Shown here: positions 20,149 through 28,983 of the stretch, piece after piece
Layout of the letters: the number at the start of each line of letters is the position of its first letter
Position numbering within the stretch: the stretch's first letter is position 1
NCBI GenBank assembly: GCA_016490735.1
Contig: JAEMWC010000666.1
Location: 236,001 to 300,000 of the forward strand
Direction of reading: 5' to 3'
Length of the DNA: 64,000 nt
Source of the DNA: Pachyseris speciosa
Lineage: Eukaryota > Cnidaria > Anthozoa > Scleractinia > Pachyseridae
Program-made: the position numbers and the translations under genes
The notes under the pieces: model-generated
What the model saw: only the letters and a program-made list of their open reading frames with translations
Databases searched by the model: none
Told to the model about the DNA's origin: nothing

Positions 20149-20872
20149 ATGGGAGTTTTTAATTCTCCACAAAATCAAGACAATAAAGGTGATACTGGTG
20201 CAATTGGTCCTAAAGGTGATAAAGGTGATAGAGGTCTAATTGGTCCAAAATGTGATGGATTTACATTAACACAAGATGGCCACTATGATCTTGGAAACAA
20301 CAAGAAATTGATAAATGTTGATGAAGGAACTGATGATAATGATTGTGTCACAAAAAAACAACTTGAGAATAAATTCATTTGATGTATCCAAAGTTGCTGG
20401 ACCAAATGGGAATACATGCACAGTAATTATGGTTGTTAATACAAAACAAGTGAAGAATCAATCTCAATTTCAATGGGGGCAGGCTAATATTCGATTTGGT
20501 GTTCATTTTCCTTGGGGTACTGGGACTGTTTGGGTTGATTTTGGTACTCTCTCAGGCGGAAGACTTACTGCTCTTTCTTTGTCTGATCTGACTGGTAATA
20601 TTGAGGTTTGGACAATAAGAGTGAATGGACAAAATATGGAACTATTTAGAGGTATTTCATCAATGACTCCTGTTGGAACAGAAACAATCTCAGCAACACT
20701 GTCAGGAAATCCACAAAAAATGTTCGTTGGATGTCAAGTTGATAATGATAATGGTACTGCAGTCAATTTTTCTGAAATGGATCTGTACGCTTTTTCTGTT
20801 TGGCAGAAATCTCTGTCTAATGATGAATTAAAAAATATGTTCCGTTTCCTTGAAGATTATTTCGATCTTTGA
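20149..20872 (+). pseudogene. Short collagen-like fibre gene 2 with truncated LamG domain (P1)
   Basis: It starts MGVFNSPQNQDNKGDTG, repeats the Gly-X-Y collagen segment and one DLGNNKKLINVDEG...KKQLE shaft repeat, then jumps near 20370 into another frame that encodes only the second half of the LamG-like domain (SFDVSKVAGPNGNTC...FSEMDLYAFSVWQKS). Compared with fibre gene 1, about 75 residues of the LamG domain are missing, so this is a duplicate with an internal deletion plus frame change. It keeps its own TCTAA box. Paralogous fibres in one element suggest duplication and divergence of the receptor-binding module. Confidence 0.8.
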
Positions 20873-20890
20873 ATTATGTAATCAATTATT

Positions 20891-21310
20891 ATGAAGCAGA
20901 TTATAAGATTTGTACGATGGTTCATTCGGGATGCTGAACGGAAAAACCCTGGTGTTGATAAGAGGATTTTGAAATCAGCTTTGGTTTATCAGTTTCTATA
21001 TCACAAACATTTCAACAAATATATTGAAGTGAGAGATATTATCCAGGAGCATATAGGCATTGGATTAATCGGTCCCGGTGAAGGCTGCTTAACACATTTT
21101 TTGGAGCATACTCTTGGTTGGATTGATACATTACAGACACATGGTATATTACACGATGCCTTCGGTAGGTTTTATGTCAAACATGCACTTGATAGAGGAT
21201 ATTCTTATGCTCTACCGTCTTTCTTGACGACTAAAATTAGTAAGTTATCACCTCTAAGTGGGCAATTGTCTGGTTTGTGGTACTGTGTGTTGAACAGAAT
21301 CGTTATATAA
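20891..21310 (+). CDS. P1 protein of unknown function
   Basis: This intact 139-residue protein starts MKQIIRFVRWFIRDAERKNP and has an aromatic, basic N-terminus, a glycine-rich centre (GIGLIGPGEGCLTHFLEH) and YSYALPSFLTTKIS near the end. No signal peptide or clear membrane span is evident. It begins 18 bp after fibre gene 2 but lacks a TCTAA box, like the two following genes. I do not recognise a family. Because it sits with the membrane protein and VLTF3-like gene at the right end, it may be accessory or early. Confidence 0.65.
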   Translation: MKQIIRFVRWFIRDAERKNPGVDKRILKSALVYQFLYHKHFNKYIEVRDIIQEHIGIGLIGPGEGCLTHFLEHTLGWIDTLQTHGILHDAFGRFYVKHALDRGYSYALPSFLTTKISKLSPLSGQLSGLWYCVLNRIVI

Positions 21311-21319
21311 GCATATTGT

Positions 21320-21805
21320 ATGAAAGAGCGAAAAAGCATATTCAGCTGGAACCATATTTCAGGTGAATTAACAGAAGATCAGGTAAATGAATTAAAAGCC
21401 TATTACCACACATATCACAGAAAGTGTTGGGCTCATAAACAGGCTGTTAAAAGGTTCAAAAAATGGAAATTACTGGGGAATTCCTTGTCCATCATCTTTG
21501 CAACTGGGGGTCTCGCCACAAGTGTGGCAACAGGTGGTGTTAGTTTGGTAGCCATCAGTACAGCAGCACTTTTGATACAAGGGTGGATGAAGCATAAAAA
21601 CCTAGATTTGAAAATCCAGAATTGCACATATGCTTATCAAAGCTATCAACATCTACTCAATTCAATAAAAGACAAGTTGAGAAGTGGTGATTTTGATGCT
21701 TTAAGTATACAAATCTCAATGAAGAATATCGATGATTATGTGACTGACAATAGTCCAATTATTGATAAGTACCTACAGAAATATGATGAAAAATTCACTG
21801 CTTGA
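21320..21805 (+). CDS. Two-transmembrane-helix protein conserved between P1 and P2
   Basis: The 161-residue protein has a charged amphipathic N-terminal part (ELKAYYHTYHRKCWAHKQAV), two hydrophobic spans at about residues 55-72 and 74-92 separated by a glycine-rich turn (ATGGLATSVATGGVSLVAIS), and a helical C-terminal half with YQHLLNSIKDKLRSGDFD and NIDDYVTDNS. The decayed second Polinton has a recognisable homologue at 34293-34814 with the same order: YHKKHW, two spans, LDAIRFHLRGEPFD, MIDDFVSDD. The layout of helix, two spans, helix is reminiscent of SLATT-type 2TM domains, but I see no decisive motif, so that is a suggestion only. The gene converges on the VLTF3-like gene, overlapping it by 11 bp. 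Confidence 0.75.
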   Translation: MKERKSIFSWNHISGELTEDQVNELKAYYHTYHRKCWAHKQAVKRFKKWKLLGNSLSIIFATGGLATSVATGGVSLVAISTAALLIQGWMKHKNLDLKIQNCTYAYQSYQHLLNSIKDKLRSGDFDALSIQISMKNIDDYVTDNSPIIDKYLQKYDEKFTA

Positions 21806-22358
21806 TAATACGAATAATCTTATCAAATCTCAACAATAGAATCTCAACCCAATATTGATCATAAAATTTTAATGTCTTCTTTGATCTTGTAACTATTATT
21901 TCATCAAATGGTAGATCAAGCATTATGAATATTTGCTTAAGCATAAATTTGGTGCTTATCATTCTTTTACGATTCTTATTCACCGAAGGGATGATAGTGT
22001 CTATCTCTTCGAATATTTTTAATATTTTACCCTTATCTTTTACTGAAATTTGAAATCTATTCTTGCAACATATACCATTTATCACATTTTCAATATGGTA
22101 CTTCCGGTGATATACAGATTTTCGCCGTATTTTATACATATTATTATGAAAGTCAACGTACTCCTTACAATAGTCATAGCCGTGGACTGAACCACAATTT
22201 AGACAAACATTTTCACCATCATCATTAAACATTTTCTGTTTATCACAGCAAGGTGCTTTCACACTTTTAACAACTTTGACCAATAGCTGATCACAAAAAG
22301 GACATGTCAACTCCCCCATATTCTTCAATTCATTGTGGATTACTAAATTACAACTCAT
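21795..22358 (-). CDS. VLTF3-like late transcription factor with zinc ribbon (P1)
   Basis: The intact 187-residue protein begins MSCNLVIHNELKNMGELTCP. An N-terminal zinc region has CPFC, then APCCDK, then CLNCGSVHGYDYC, followed by the family-like stretch IRRKSVYHRKYHIENVI and later NKNRKRMISTKFMLKQIF. This agrees with the poxvirus late transcription factor 3 (A1L) family found in nucleocytoplasmic large DNA viruses and their relatives. In those viruses it directs late gene transcription. It stands alone at the right end, next to the inverted repeat, with an AT-rich leader and no TCTAA box. The plausible job is recognition of the TCTAA boxes of the virion genes; that link is inference. Confidence 0.72.
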   Translation of the reverse strand: MSCNLVIHNELKNMGELTCPFCDQLLVKVVKSVKAPCCDKQKMFNDDGENVCLNCGSVHGYDYCKEYVDFHNNMYKIRRKSVYHRKYHIENVINGICCKNRFQISVKDKGKILKIFEEIDTIIPSVNKNRKRMISTKFMLKQIFIMLDLPFDEIIVTRSKKTLKFYDQYWVEILLLRFDKIIRIIKQ

Positions 22359-22403
22359 TCTATAATATTATGTGATATTATTTCTTTATGCAGCTAACAC
22401 ATG

Positions 22404-22749
22404 ATAGGCGATGACTCATTCCCTGTTTTCCGAGAATGTCACGCATTTTATGAAGTATGCTGACCTTGGTTCCATCAGATTGAACAACTATAGATTCCAT
22501 CACATTAAATAACTATATATTCCGTCAAATTAAATAACTATATATTCCATCAAATTAAATAACTATATATTCCATCAAATTAAATAACTATATATTCCAT
22601 CAAATTAAATAACTATATATTTCATCAAATTAAATAACTATATATTTCATCAAATTAAATAACTATATATTCCAGAATACGAGATCAGAAGGCAGTAGTT
22701 TGGGGAAAACGAGATAAAATGATTTCGTACCCCCAAACACTATACTACT
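22404..22749. repeat. P1 right terminal inverted repeat
   Basis: The 346 bp are the inverted counterpart of 2925-3269, including eight 25-bp subrepeats at 22474-22673. The terminus CTATACTACT is followed by the second AGCAAC. Confidence 0.95.
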
Positions 22750-22755
22750 AGCAAC
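22750..22755. repeat. Target site duplication of P1, right copy (AGCAAC)
   Basis: Exact repeat of 2919-2924, immediately after the right inverted repeat. Confidence 0.95.
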
Positions 22756-23923
22756 ATAGCGAATTGCCTGCTCTTCGTAGCACTTTTTTCGGGCAACAAC
22801 ACAACGAAGGCGCCTCCTGACTTATAATGCAAGATCAGTGCGATTGTTGTGTTGGATACTGTGGTATCTCGCACTATTGGCCATGTTCTAAACGAGTAAG
22901 GGCCTGGGAACGAGGTTTTAAGAGGCTGTCCGCGTAAGAACGGATAAGGTAAATTTCGGACCTTCACTGACTGGTCTCATTTTTTCAGTGAAAGTCAACT
23001 GTTATGTCCAATGCACAAATATCACATTAGTCTGGATCAATTCCATGTTTTTCAATTTTTGCGGGACGATTTTCAAGGTGACCTCAAAACTGGCTAATTT
23101 GCCTTCGGAGACTCTGAAATTTAGCTATAAATGTCGGACGCTGCCAAAACACCACTTTTTATCCCAACAAGCAGAATGTTTTACATGCAGAAGTTTCATC
23201 TTTTCTTAATATTTTAAAGGTTTAACAATTGTATTCTGTCAAAGAATGACGGAGTTAAAAATTTTCTAAAATACCTCCTGCCAAACTCCGGAATGAGCGA
23301 AGCGTGACATACCTATAGTTAAAAGCTATTTCCTCGAATGTGGGACCTGATCTAGTATCGAGTCTATGATAACTCAAAAGTACTCATAACTTATAGAATA
23401 AAAGTTTTGGGCACTCTCCAATGCGCGCCGTACAGAGCTTCACTAATTTACCAAATATTCGCCATTTTGAAGGTAAGCAAAGGTAACAACGGTCGCACCT
23501 ATCACCAATATATGAACCGTAATCACTTGGAAATAAAATAACCACCGCTGAAGGTCAAACTGTGGATTGTGAATAACATGTTCTCTCGGTTTAGCCGTTG
23601 TTTCGAGAAAAAAGCTACCTTTATTTGGCATATTAAATAGTAAAGCTATGAATAATATCTTGCTATCGATATGCAAATTGCTGTAGCCGGATGAGTTTGT
23701 GTTGCGATGACACAACAGAATCCCACATGAAACTGCTTTCTAAAAATATATTTTCTAGGGAAAATAATTGTTTCTTTACCTCTTTTTAAAAGCTTTTCTT
23801 AAATTTGTAAGCTTCTTTCTTAACCACGATGAGGTAACGCAATATTTGTTTTCAAAGACTCCGGCTTGTTGATTTCACTAATTTGACTAAGATGAGCCAG
23901 GTTGGCTCTGTTGACTTGGTAGG
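22756..23923. other. Host flank right of P1, no recognisable gene
   Basis: Only short ORFs without domain features. A minus-strand frame at 23443-23715 contains a hydrophobic segment but no start, splice or family signal that I trust. Confidence 0.5.
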
Positions 23924-24093
23924 TAGGTTTATTTCACAAATACATGGCAGCCCTCTAAGGGGCTGAATTGCGTATTTACAGTAATTGTAATAGAATATCT
24001 CATAATACGACAAATGTAAGAATAATAATAAGCCTAAAAGTGAAATTGAATACTGTAGAATGATAAAAACTATTATTAAAATTAATAAAACTA

Positions 24094-27000
24094 TATTTAT
24101 ATAATATCATGCTCAATACAAGATTTCATTAAAAATGTATCCCTGAATCTATTTGTTTTCCACCTTGGTGTTTCAAACCGCCTGCATCGTCTTAGAGTAT
24201 AAGACGACTTGTGGGCTGAAGGTAAAAGATTTCTTAGCCGGTTACTCTTATCATTTAAGATAGAATTAAAAGTCTTCTTACAAATATTTTCATTGTAACG
24301 TTCAATACTTGGTAATTCAGTGCTGACTAAAGCATCGCTGTAGTCTATCCCCGGGAAAATAATAGCCAGTGCCCTTTTCTGGACAGTTCCGTCTTGAGAT
24401 ACAATGGCAGCGAGTAATAGAACACCGGTACCGCATAGCTAAGTACAGATCGAATGCAAGTACAATAGAATAATACTAATTCGCTTGTCGGGAGTCTCGC
24501 CCTCTTAAGCTGCACCAAAAAATACAAACGCTTAGAGGCCTTTTTTACAACCCCTCTTACATGCTCATTCCTTGACAGATCATCACTGATGGTAACCCCA
24601 AGGAGTTTTGCAGACTTTACGGTCTCTACACCTTTCCCATTAACTATGATTGGAGGAAACTCCTGCTTCTGTTTACTGAAAGTAATTCGAAGCTCTTTAC
24701 ATTTATCATTATTCAGTTGTACTCTATTTTCAGAGGACCATTCCATTACACGGTCAGCTATCCTTTGCGAAATACTTGCCTTCCCTTTGATGACAACCTC
24801 TGAGGTCGTAGTGTCATCGACATATTTCCACATTTCGGCATTTATGCCACTACTTGCTTCAAGATCATTAATAAACACGAGAAATAACCACGGCCCTAAC
24901 TTTGTTCCTTGTGGGACGCCCGATGGAACTGACTCCCACTCGGAAAAACAACCCTTCGCAAGTTTAATTCGCTGAGAACGACCCGATAAGAAATCTATGA
25001 TCCAATTTATTATCTGTTTGGGTATGTCCAAGACAGTCAGCTTCCTAACTAAAATGCCATGATCAATAAGATCAAAAGCCTTCCTATAGTCGTATAGTGT
25101 GGCTCTCACGGTGGCGCCGTTTCCGTCAGTCCCTTGTGCCCATCGATGAATCATGTGAATCAGAGCTTGAGTTGTAGAGGAGTTCGGCACAGCCCCATAC
25201 TGGTTAGGATCCAAAACTCTCAAAACGGCTGGCTTGACGTAATCACTTACGACACATTCTTCTGCAACCTTAGAAAGGCATGCAGTCAGTGAGATTGGTC
25301 TCAAGTCTTTCTTGAGGTCTTCTACAGGTTTCCTCTTGGGTAGAGGGGTCACATCAGCAAGTTTCCATATGTGTGGCAAACACTGCTCCTTAAGTGACGC
25401 ATTGATGATTTTGCTGACTGGGAAAGCAAGAAAATCCGCGTATTCCTTCAAGAGCCAATTTGGCACCTCGTCCGGGCCACTCGCCTTTGATGAGTTGAGC
25501 TTGGATAGTAAACGTAGAATCCGTAATTCCGATATTTCATGTAGTTCTGGCGTATAAATCTCAATGGGTAACTTGACCAGTGGTTGCGTCAGGCGATACT
25601 CCTCAAGAGGCTTCAAAAGAGCTTTGTTGATCATATTAGCTATATCCTGATCAGTCAGATCCTCAACACCTTCTATTTGAATCTGGTGTTTCAAATCGGC
25701 TGAGTGGGACTTGGCGCCACAGAGCCGCTTCACTTCTTTGCACCATAGCCTTGGATTTTCATCCTTCGCATGCACAACTTTCGTCTTATAGAAGTTCCCT
25801 TTGCACTTTTTCCTCTCGCGATTTACAATGTTCCTAAAGAACTTGTCCTGCGCTGATTCCGCACCATGAGTGTGAAAAGCCTTTTGCCTTTTCGATATAA
25901 GGCATTTCAAGTGCTAGGTCATCCATGGGACATCAGATGTATTGACACGGACTGTTTTCAAAGGCATCAGGCAGTCCAGTCCTGTTTGTATCACTTCCTG
26001 GAATACATTAAGCATGTCCTGGCAGTTTTCAGCGTTCGCGAACAAGCAGGACCAGTCCATGGAATTTAAATATCGGCCTAGTTCGGCTTTTCGGCTTGCT
26101 CGTTTGTCTCGCTTGAGTACTACCTTGACTGAAGTGCTATCATTGGTGTCTCTAGCCCTTGCATCCGCAGTGACAGTATTATGGTCAGAGAGACCAAAAG
26201 GTGGAAACGATTGTGGAGTGTCGTAGAATTCGTGCAAATTAGTCAGTACCAAATCCAGAATTGCATTCTTTCTTGTAGGATTCTTTACAATTTGTTTCAG
26301 ACGAAAGTGGCGTTGTATCGACTTGACATCAAGGCCATTAAAATCGCCAGCCACGATCAAAGCACAATTGGGAAATTTAGACTCAGCTAAGGAGAGTGAT
26401 TTGAATAAATGATCAAGCATTAAATCGTTTTCGGGCTTTGTCCAGAAGGGATGATATATAACAGCGGCGATTAGAGAGGAAAAGCCCCTTGGAAGGCGAG
26501 GAGGGCGTAGCTGTACCCATAACGTTTCATGCTCATCACAGCACAGGGGCACCCAACGACAAGTTTCGGTAGATATCTGTTCGGTGGAGGGTAATTCGCC
26601 TTGGGCTTTCGGCGTCGATTAAAGAGTGCACTAAGATTTTCGGAACTAAAACGTGGCCTAAAAGATTCGCAATTCGGAAATCATAGCCCCTGAGGTTTTC
26701 GGAAAGGTCGTAATTGCTGTTTTTGGCAGTAAAAAACGTCAACTAGCATTTTCGGAAAGAAAATAATTCCTTAGAAAGTACATAGAAAGTTCTTTTCAGC
26801 TTGCATTTTCTAGAAGGAAGATTTTGTTACCTAACATTTTCGGCCAATTAAAATTTCAGCTAGGGAATCCGAACAGATGAACTTCTTCTAGCTTATGAAA
26901 ACATCACTTTAAACAGACTTCAAAGACCATAAGGTACTTAAAAATGCCTGTCTACAGCTTTTGGTTGATTTGGCTCGTTGGGTGCCCCTGACAGCACGAG

Positions 27001-27674
27001 AGTTCATCAAGCCGATTGTATTTAAAGGCATCATCCTTCAAGTAGATGTAAGCCCCGCCGTGGTTATCGAAAGACCGGTCCTTTCGCAGAACGGTATAAC
27101 CAGAAATGTCAATAACAGAATCTTTCAGCCAAGTTTCAGTAATGAATACAAGACCGGCCTTGCTTCGATGAATAAATTCTTGTACCTCATCAATCTTGGG
27201 CGCTAAGGACATTACATTTGTAACCATAATCTTCGGTACATGATAAGCTGACTTTTCCAGTAGCGGCCGCTCACTTTGGGTCATCTGCGAGCCCGTATCA
27301 GGAGCTGGATCTATCATAGAAACAGCCAGGCGAGGAGCGAGAATGCTATTGTTATGATTGCCACTGCCAGAAGTGTCAACTTGAATATTTAATAAGTTAC
27401 TCGATGAAATATGCAAATGTCCTCTGTCTTGGTCCCTAAACTCATTTAAACTCTTAAAAGTTTCACTATCCAAGAGCACAGAATGCTTCCATGTTTCCTC
27501 GCGGATATCAAGAGATTTCACTTTCCTCCGCCCGGCTCTGCGTCCTCGGCGCGTAGGTTGCAGTCGTGAAATTCCATTCTGACTCAGAGCGCGCCAGAGC
27601 GCGCCAGAACTTTCGACATCGATTCCAAGATCGAAAGCAGAGCGAATCTCGAATACATACGAAAAGGAAAACAA
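24094..27674 (-). pseudogene. LINE ORF2: APE endonuclease plus reverse transcriptase
   Basis: The N-terminal region (27674-26989) contains NVMSLAPKIDEVQEF and FITETWLKDS. After the MITE, the endonuclease resumes (26545-25914) with IVAGDFNGLDVKS and FGLSDHNTV, the APE metal and catalytic signatures. An in-frame TAG sits at about 25914. The RT (25910 onward) shows LYDYRKAFDLIDH, PSGVPQGTKLGPWLFLVFIN and the catalytic WKYVDDTTTSE, then KLLGVTISDDLSRNEHV. Near 24350 the frame breaks, but the C-terminal region with its RNA-binding-like basic stretch continues to a stop near 24094. It copies itself by target-primed reverse transcription. The YVDD box is intact, but the protein as a whole is interrupted three times. 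Confidence 0.85.
26546..26988. mobile_element. 443-bp MITE inserted in the LINE endonuclease
   Basis: It begins GGGGCACCCAACGA and ends TCGTTGGGTGCCCC, a perfect 14-bp terminal inverted repeat. The flanks TCACAGCACA and TGACAGCACG match at 8 of 10 positions and look like a decayed target duplication. The interior has no coding capacity and repeats ATTTTCGG-type motifs. It splits the endonuclease reading frame, so it is younger than the LINE. Confidence 0.8.
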
Positions 27675-27964
27675 ACCAAAGCAAATATATCGTTGGCACT
27701 ATTAACTAATATAACTCTGAAGTAGAAAATTTTAAAAAACAATAAAAACGAAAATAGATGAACGGAGCTACTAGAAACGTGTGCAGCCTGTTAGGCGCTC
27801 ACCGTGTCGAGGTGACTCTTTTCTCCAAAACCTTTTCTTGTGGAGAATTTGCTTCAGACCCAAAATTTATGCTGCTGCACTTACTTTAGTTCAAAAGGTT
27901 TTCTTTGGCTTTATTTTCGCTGGAGGTAAAGGTATTATCGGAAAGAATTTTGTTTCAAAATTCA

Positions 27965-28500
27965 AAATGTCTGTATGAAAAAAATGTTACGTACACATAG
28001 GAATAGAGTTTGTTTTTCCAATGTAGAAATCCTGGCAGTCCCAACAGCTAGCCTTATAAACAACTTTTGACATTGGAAAACAAAACAAAACAAAACAAAA
28101 CGCAGATTGCACGACAGAAAAACTGAACATTTTAAAGCGATCACGAGTAACTGTCATGCATCTGCTATCGCAGACCACGTCACGTCAACTGGTCACAACT
28201 TAAAATGGGACCACTTTGAGATATTAGCAAAAGGTCGGTCAGATACTCATTGCAAGATAAAGGAGACTCTACTAATTAGAGAATTAAAGCCTACCTTAAA
28301 TGAAAATGTAAGCAGCGAAAAGCTGTATCTCTATTAGTTTGCATCTTTTATATGCAAATTATTTTTAGCTTCTGTCAAGGTTATTGTTAATTAGTTACTT
28401 ATCTTAAATTTAAAATTTAGTTGTTACTTTTATTCCTAACGGTCACTTCTGAAGATGTATGTCGAAACATACGAAACGTCAAGTTAAATGATATAGTTTT
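27965..28500 (+). pseudogene. Penelope-like element 3' fragment with inverted GIY-YIG segment and hammerhead motif
   Basis: Plus-strand codons from about 28107 encode HDRKTEHFKAITSNCHASAI to KETLLIRELKPTLNEN (stop 28337), the C-terminal half of a PLE GIY-YIG endonuclease. The N-terminal half, MSKVVYKASCWDCQDFYIGK, is encoded on the opposite strand at about 27990-28075. The two halves are therefore inverted relative to each other, joined through an AAAAC repeat. Downstream lies a hammerhead-ribozyme-like core. Everything upstream is missing, consistent with 5' truncation during insertion. Confidence 0.75.
28449..28480 (+). ncRNA. Hammerhead-ribozyme-like motif of a PLE
   Basis: CTGAAGA (28449-28455) matches the CUGANGA core. 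GTATG and CATAC form a 5-bp stem II, followed by GAAACGTC (28473-28480), the GAAA core plus a minimal palindromic stem III and the GUC cleavage site. Hammerhead motifs of this minimal type are known in Penelope-like elements. Confidence 0.7.
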
Positions 28501-28612
28501 ATTTTTGTTTTCCAACAATGCGTTCTATTGTCATGTTTATCACCGCAGTTTGTGTGTTATTTCTTGTTAAGCTACGATGGCCAAAGACAAAGAGTATTTA
28601 AGCTTGTCTAGC
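28501..28612. other. Junction between PLE fragment and Polinton P2
   Basis: About 110 bp with no feature; P2 starts at AGTAGTAGTAACGG at 28613. Confidence 0.5.
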
Positions 28613-28722
28613 AGTAGTAGTAACGGAGTCTAATGAATACCACCTCCGCGCAGCACACCCTCCTCGCTTCGCTCGTCGGGTTTAGCTGCGTTCGGTAGTA
28701 TTCATTACACTCCGTTACTACT
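28613..28722. repeat. Terminal palindrome of P2
   Basis: AGTAGTAGTAACGGAGT...TAATGAATAC at 28613-28643 is repeated inverted as GTATTCATTACACTCCG plus TTACTACT ending at 28722. The two arms surround a GC-rich CGCTTCGCTCG-type loop, so the terminus can fold into a hairpin of about 110 bp. A short MITE with the same ends is the alternative. Confidence 0.7.
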
Positions 28723-28983
28723 AATCCAGAACCGAGGAGCGAAGCGACGATGGACAACAATCAAAAGAAACGCCCCCCACCACAAAACAAAGGGATTGAG
28801 TATATGCGGGTCGGTCTATTAGAGAGAGGGGTGTCGTGTGTAAGCAATGGCACACGCACCTCTATTAGAGAAAGGGGACCATGAGGTAAGCCCAATGGGT
28901 CAGCAAGGAAAGGTGGAAGACCACCAATTTCACCACCCCGCAAAAAGCGGCAAAAAAATAATTCTAAAGAATATACCCCCGCG

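Larger units (their letters stand above)
2925..22749. mobile_element. Complete 19,825-bp Polinton/Maverick (adintovirus-like) element P1
   Basis: The element is bounded by a perfect 6-bp target duplication and 345/346-bp terminal inverted repeats. Its ends read AGTAGTATAG, of the AG...-type expected for Polintons. It carries protein-primed PolB, an RVE integrase with chromodomain, adenain-type protease, FtsK/HerA-type ATPase, major and minor capsid proteins, and fibres. Genes from 3447 to 15054 run leftward. Genes from 15091 to 21805 run rightward. The last gene runs leftward and converges on them. Several genes carry one or a few frame breaks, many at homopolymers, so this copy is either recently dead or contains consensus errors. 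The near-identity of the inverted repeats (one substitution and one indel seen) argues for a young insertion. Confidence 0.97.
23924..27710 (-). mobile_element. CR1/L2-like LINE with endonuclease and reverse transcriptase, disrupted
   Basis: It reads leftward, with a 5' region near 27710 and a 3' end near 23924, just after a polyadenylation-like AATAAA. The APE-type endonuclease is split by a 443-bp MITE. The reverse transcriptase is nearly intact. A nonsense codon and a frame break make it non-functional as written. Confidence 0.85.

Noticed and set aside
28750..28881. Separate small gene at the start of P2
   Set aside because: The 44-codon frame has low-complexity, GGGG-rich repeats and no recognisable domain. 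It is more likely leader sequence.
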